Assembly (NCBI GenBank): GCA_025357995.1 | Contig: JANYLF010000138.1 | Coordinates: 1 to 14,646, forward strand | Length of the DNA stretch: 14,646 nt | Source: Acidimicrobiia bacterium | Lineage (GTDB): Bacteria; Actinomycetota; Acidimicrobiia; IMCC26256; JAENVU01 | Reading direction: 5' to 3' | Shown here: positions 13,277 to 14,646 of the stretch, piece after piece | How positions within the stretch are numbered: the stretch's first letter is position 1 | Layout of the letters: each line of letters opens with the position of its first letter | Made by a program: the position numbers and the translations under genes | The notes under the pieces: generated by a model | Told to the model about the DNA's origin: nothing | Database searches by the model: none | Seen by the model: the letters and a program-made list of their open reading frames with translations, nothing else

Positions 13277-14293
13277 TCAGTACCGGGAGAGGAAGCGGGA
13301 GTCGTTGTCGAAGAACGTCTTGATCGGCTCGACGCCGTACCGCAGCATCGGCATGCGTTCGAGTCCGAAGCCGAACGCGAATCCGGTGTACTCCTCGGGG
13401 TCGATGCCCACGGCGAGGAATACGTTGGGGTCGACCATCCCGCACCCGCCGAGCTCAATCCAGCCGGTGTACGAGCACACGCGACATCCCGCAGCGTCGC
13501 AGAACACACAGGTGATCGCGAACTCGGCCGACGGCTCGGTGAACGGGAAATACGACGGCAACAGCCGCGACGTGACCTTCTTGCCGAAGTACGCACTCGT
13601 GAACGTTTCGAGCGTGCCCGCAAGGTCGCCGAAGGTAAGACCGCGATCCACCGCGAGGCCTTCGATCTGGTGGAACACGGCAGAGTGGCGAGCATCGACG
13701 GTCTCGTTGCGATACGTGCGCCCTGGCATCACCGAGTAGATCGGCGGGGGTTGCGTTTCCATCAATCGGATCTGTACCGGCGACGTGTGAGTGCGCAGCA
13801 TCACCTGCTCGGGTTCGCCGAGATCCACGTACAACGTGTCTTGCATCGCACGCGCCGGATGGCCGACAGGGAAATTGAGCGCCTCGAAGTTGTGCCAGTC
13901 GTCTTCGACCTCGGGACCTTCGGCAACTCGATAGCCGAGAGACACGAACACGTCCTCGAGCTCGCGCTGACACTGGGTCACGAGATGCAGATGACCACGA
14001 CGCCGGCCGTGCGAGCCGAGGGTGAGGTCGAGCGGCGGTTCGGCCGAGCCCGGGGGCGCGATCTCGGCCTCGCGGCCCTCCAACGCTTCGGTCACGCCGG
14101 TCGTGAACGCGTTGACGGCTTGGCCCACCTTGGGTCGCTCGGCCGGGTCAAGGGTCTTGATCGACTCTTTGGCCCGGTTGACCGCTCCCTTCTTGCCGAG
14201 GAAGCGTTTGCGCAGGTCAGCGAGCTCGTCGACGGTGTCCGCCGCGGCAATCGCAGCCTGGGCCGCACCGAGATCAAGCTCCGAAAGGTCCAT
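13277..14293 (-). CDS. pheS: Phenylalanine--tRNA ligase alpha subunit
   Basis: This 338-residue catalytic subunit charges tRNA-Phe with phenylalanine. An N-terminal coiled-coil arm (to about residue 85, with L-R-K-R-F-L-G-K-K-G) precedes the class II core. Motif 2 is G-R-T-Y-R-N-E (191-197) followed by H-S-A-V-F-H-Q-I-E-G (203-212), and motif 3 is G-F-G-L-E-R (308-313). Four cysteines at 262, 265, 270 and 273 (C-x2-C-x4-C-x2-C), before W-I-E-L-G-G-C-G-M-V, form a small metal-binding-like knuckle. The chosen start is ATG 14293, which gives the usual M-D-L-S-E-L N-terminus; an in-frame ATG 20 codons upstream (14353) would add an unconserved glycine-rich leader. A TAGACT box lies 11 bases before ATG 14293 and there is no Shine-Dalgarno. 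Confidence 0.97.
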   Translation of the reverse strand: MDLSELDLGAAQAAIAAADTVDELADLRKRFLGKKGAVNRAKESIKTLDPAERPKVGQAVNAFTTGVTEALEGREAEIAPPGSAEPPLDLTLGSHGRRRGHLHLVTQCQRELEDVFVSLGYRVAEGPEVEDDWHNFEALNFPVGHPARAMQDTLYVDLGEPEQVMLRTHTSPVQIRLMETQPPPIYSVMPGRTYRNETVDARHSAVFHQIEGLAVDRGLTFGDLAGTLETFTSAYFGKKVTSRLLPSYFPFTEPSAEFAITCVFCDAAGCRVCSYTGWIELGGCGMVDPNVFLAVGIDPEEYTGFAFGFGLERMPMLRYGVEPIKTFFDNDSRFLSRY

Positions 14294-14304
14294 GAGTAGC
14301 CGGG

Positions 14305-14310
14305 AGTCTA
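14305..14310 (-). promoter_or_regulatory. Candidate -10 box of the pheST promoter
   Basis: TAGACT on the minus strand (14310-14305) lies 11 bases before the pheS ATG 14293. It would give a leader of only about five bases. It also lies downstream of the alternative ATG 14353, so use of this promoter would exclude that longer start. No clear -35 box is seen. Confidence 0.4.
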
Positions 14311-14350
14311 GAGAACCCCCCGTCCCCCACTCGGGCCCATTCGACAGCCT

Positions 14351-14390
14351 CATTCGAATCTATTCAATCAATGTATTGATATATTCGTTT
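14351..14390. promoter_or_regulatory. A+T-rich divergent promoter region with dyads
   Basis: This 40-bp stretch is strikingly A+T-rich compared with its surroundings. It contains the palindrome ATTCGAAT (14352-14359), the dyad ATCAAT-GT-ATTGAT (14367-14380) and TATATT (14380-14385), a possible -10 for the plus-strand gene starting at 14411. The dyad touches the -10-like box, a usual place for a repressor operator. It lies between the divergent pheS and membrane-protein genes. Confidence 0.45.
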
Positions 14391-14410
14391 CGAGGCGCGA
14401 AGCTGGCCAC

Positions 14411-14646
14411 ATGATCGGACTCGCCCTCTTCGAAATCCTCATGATCGTGGTCGTCGGGACGATCCTGATCGTCGTGCTCGCCGGTAATCGGCCGCTTCCA
14501 GAGCGATTCATGGCGGTCAACGGCCTCGATCCCCGGCCGGACGACCTCGAACACGTCCGTATGGTGCTGCGCCGGACGTGGGTCTCACGGCTCGCTGGTG
14601 GTGTCGTCGGATTCGCATTCGGAGGAGTCACCGGCGCGACCCTTGG
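14411..14646 (+). CDS. Small membrane protein, N-terminal part (runs off the window)
   Basis: An open frame from ATG 14411 reaches the window end with 78 complete codons and no stop. It begins M-I-G-L-A-L-F-E-I-L-M-I-V-V-V-G, a clear membrane segment over about residues 2-25. A charged stretch follows (about 26-60, with P-R-P-D-D-L-E-H-V-R and R-R-T-W-V-S-R), and then a second glycine-rich hydrophobic segment from about residue 61 (A-G-G-V-V-G-F-A-F-G-G). Codon use matches the neighbours. No strong Shine-Dalgarno is seen; a GAGG lies 15 bases upstream. I do not recognise the family. It diverges from pheS across 117 bp. Confidence 0.6.
   Translation, partial: MIGLALFEILMIVVVGTILIVVLAGNRPLPERFMAVNGLDPRPDDLEHVRMVLRRTWVSRLAGGVVGFAFGGVTGATL

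Noticed and set aside
14294..14353. T-box or attenuator leader for pheST
   Set aside because: The likely leader is only a few bases long. There is no Phe-codon-rich leader peptide, no T-box motif and no terminator hairpin.

Overview
The window is G+C-rich, densely coding DNA of actinobacterial type. The evidence is the uniform GC-ending codon use, the TAnnnT boxes sitting 7-8 nt before start codons (leaderless mRNAs), a DUF222/HNH endonuclease-type gene, and a pheST block near an argCJBD block in the same orientation, as in Mycobacterium and relatives. An Acidimicrobiia-like member is my guess, but nothing here proves the class. There are no rRNA, tRNA, CRISPR or insertion sequences, and no gene-free stretch longer than about 240 bases.

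Layout, left to right. (1) Positions 1-3172, minus strand: arginine biosynthesis operon argC-argJ-argB-argD, with argD cut by the window edge. Every junction is a 4-nt start/stop overlap. (2) 3193-4816, plus strand: a three-gene operon of two single-hotdog MaoC-like proteins and a phytanoyl-CoA-dioxygenase-like Fe(II)/2-oxoglutarate oxygenase, again joined by 4-nt overlaps. It diverges from argC across only 20 bp, where -10-like boxes on the two strands overlap. (3) 4780-7181, minus strand: cydA-cydB, cytochrome bd quinol oxidase. The end of cydB overlaps the oxygenase gene tail-to-tail by 37 bp. (4) 7221-8490, minus strand: a DUF222/HNH gene broken by a one-base frameshift, with a second lesion in the HNH motif. 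(5) 8491-8729: a palindrome-rich spacer. (6) 8730-10480, plus strand: a lipoprotein alpha/beta hydrolase of the epoxide-hydrolase type, then a class I glutamine-amidotransferase-like protein that keeps its cysteine but lacks the usual His/Glu pair. (7) 10467-14293, minus strand: pheS-pheT followed by a 4-hydroxybenzoyl-CoA-type hotdog thioesterase, with 4-nt gaps. (8) 14294-14646: an A+T-rich divergent spacer and the start of a plus-strand membrane protein.

How it fits together. The core is housekeeping: arginine synthesis, tRNA-Phe charging and a respiratory oxidase. The accessory part, between pheT and argC, is about 7.7 kb and includes acyl-chain-type enzymes (two hotdog hydratase-like proteins, a PhyH-like oxygenase, a thioesterase), a hydrolase and a decaying nuclease gene. 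I see no complete, clearly new system. The points most worth a second look are the overlapping divergent argC/hotdog promoter, the hotdog-hotdog-PhyH operon, the amidotransferase-like protein without its catalytic dyad, the paired 21-bp dyads upstream of the hydrolase, and the inactivated HNH gene.
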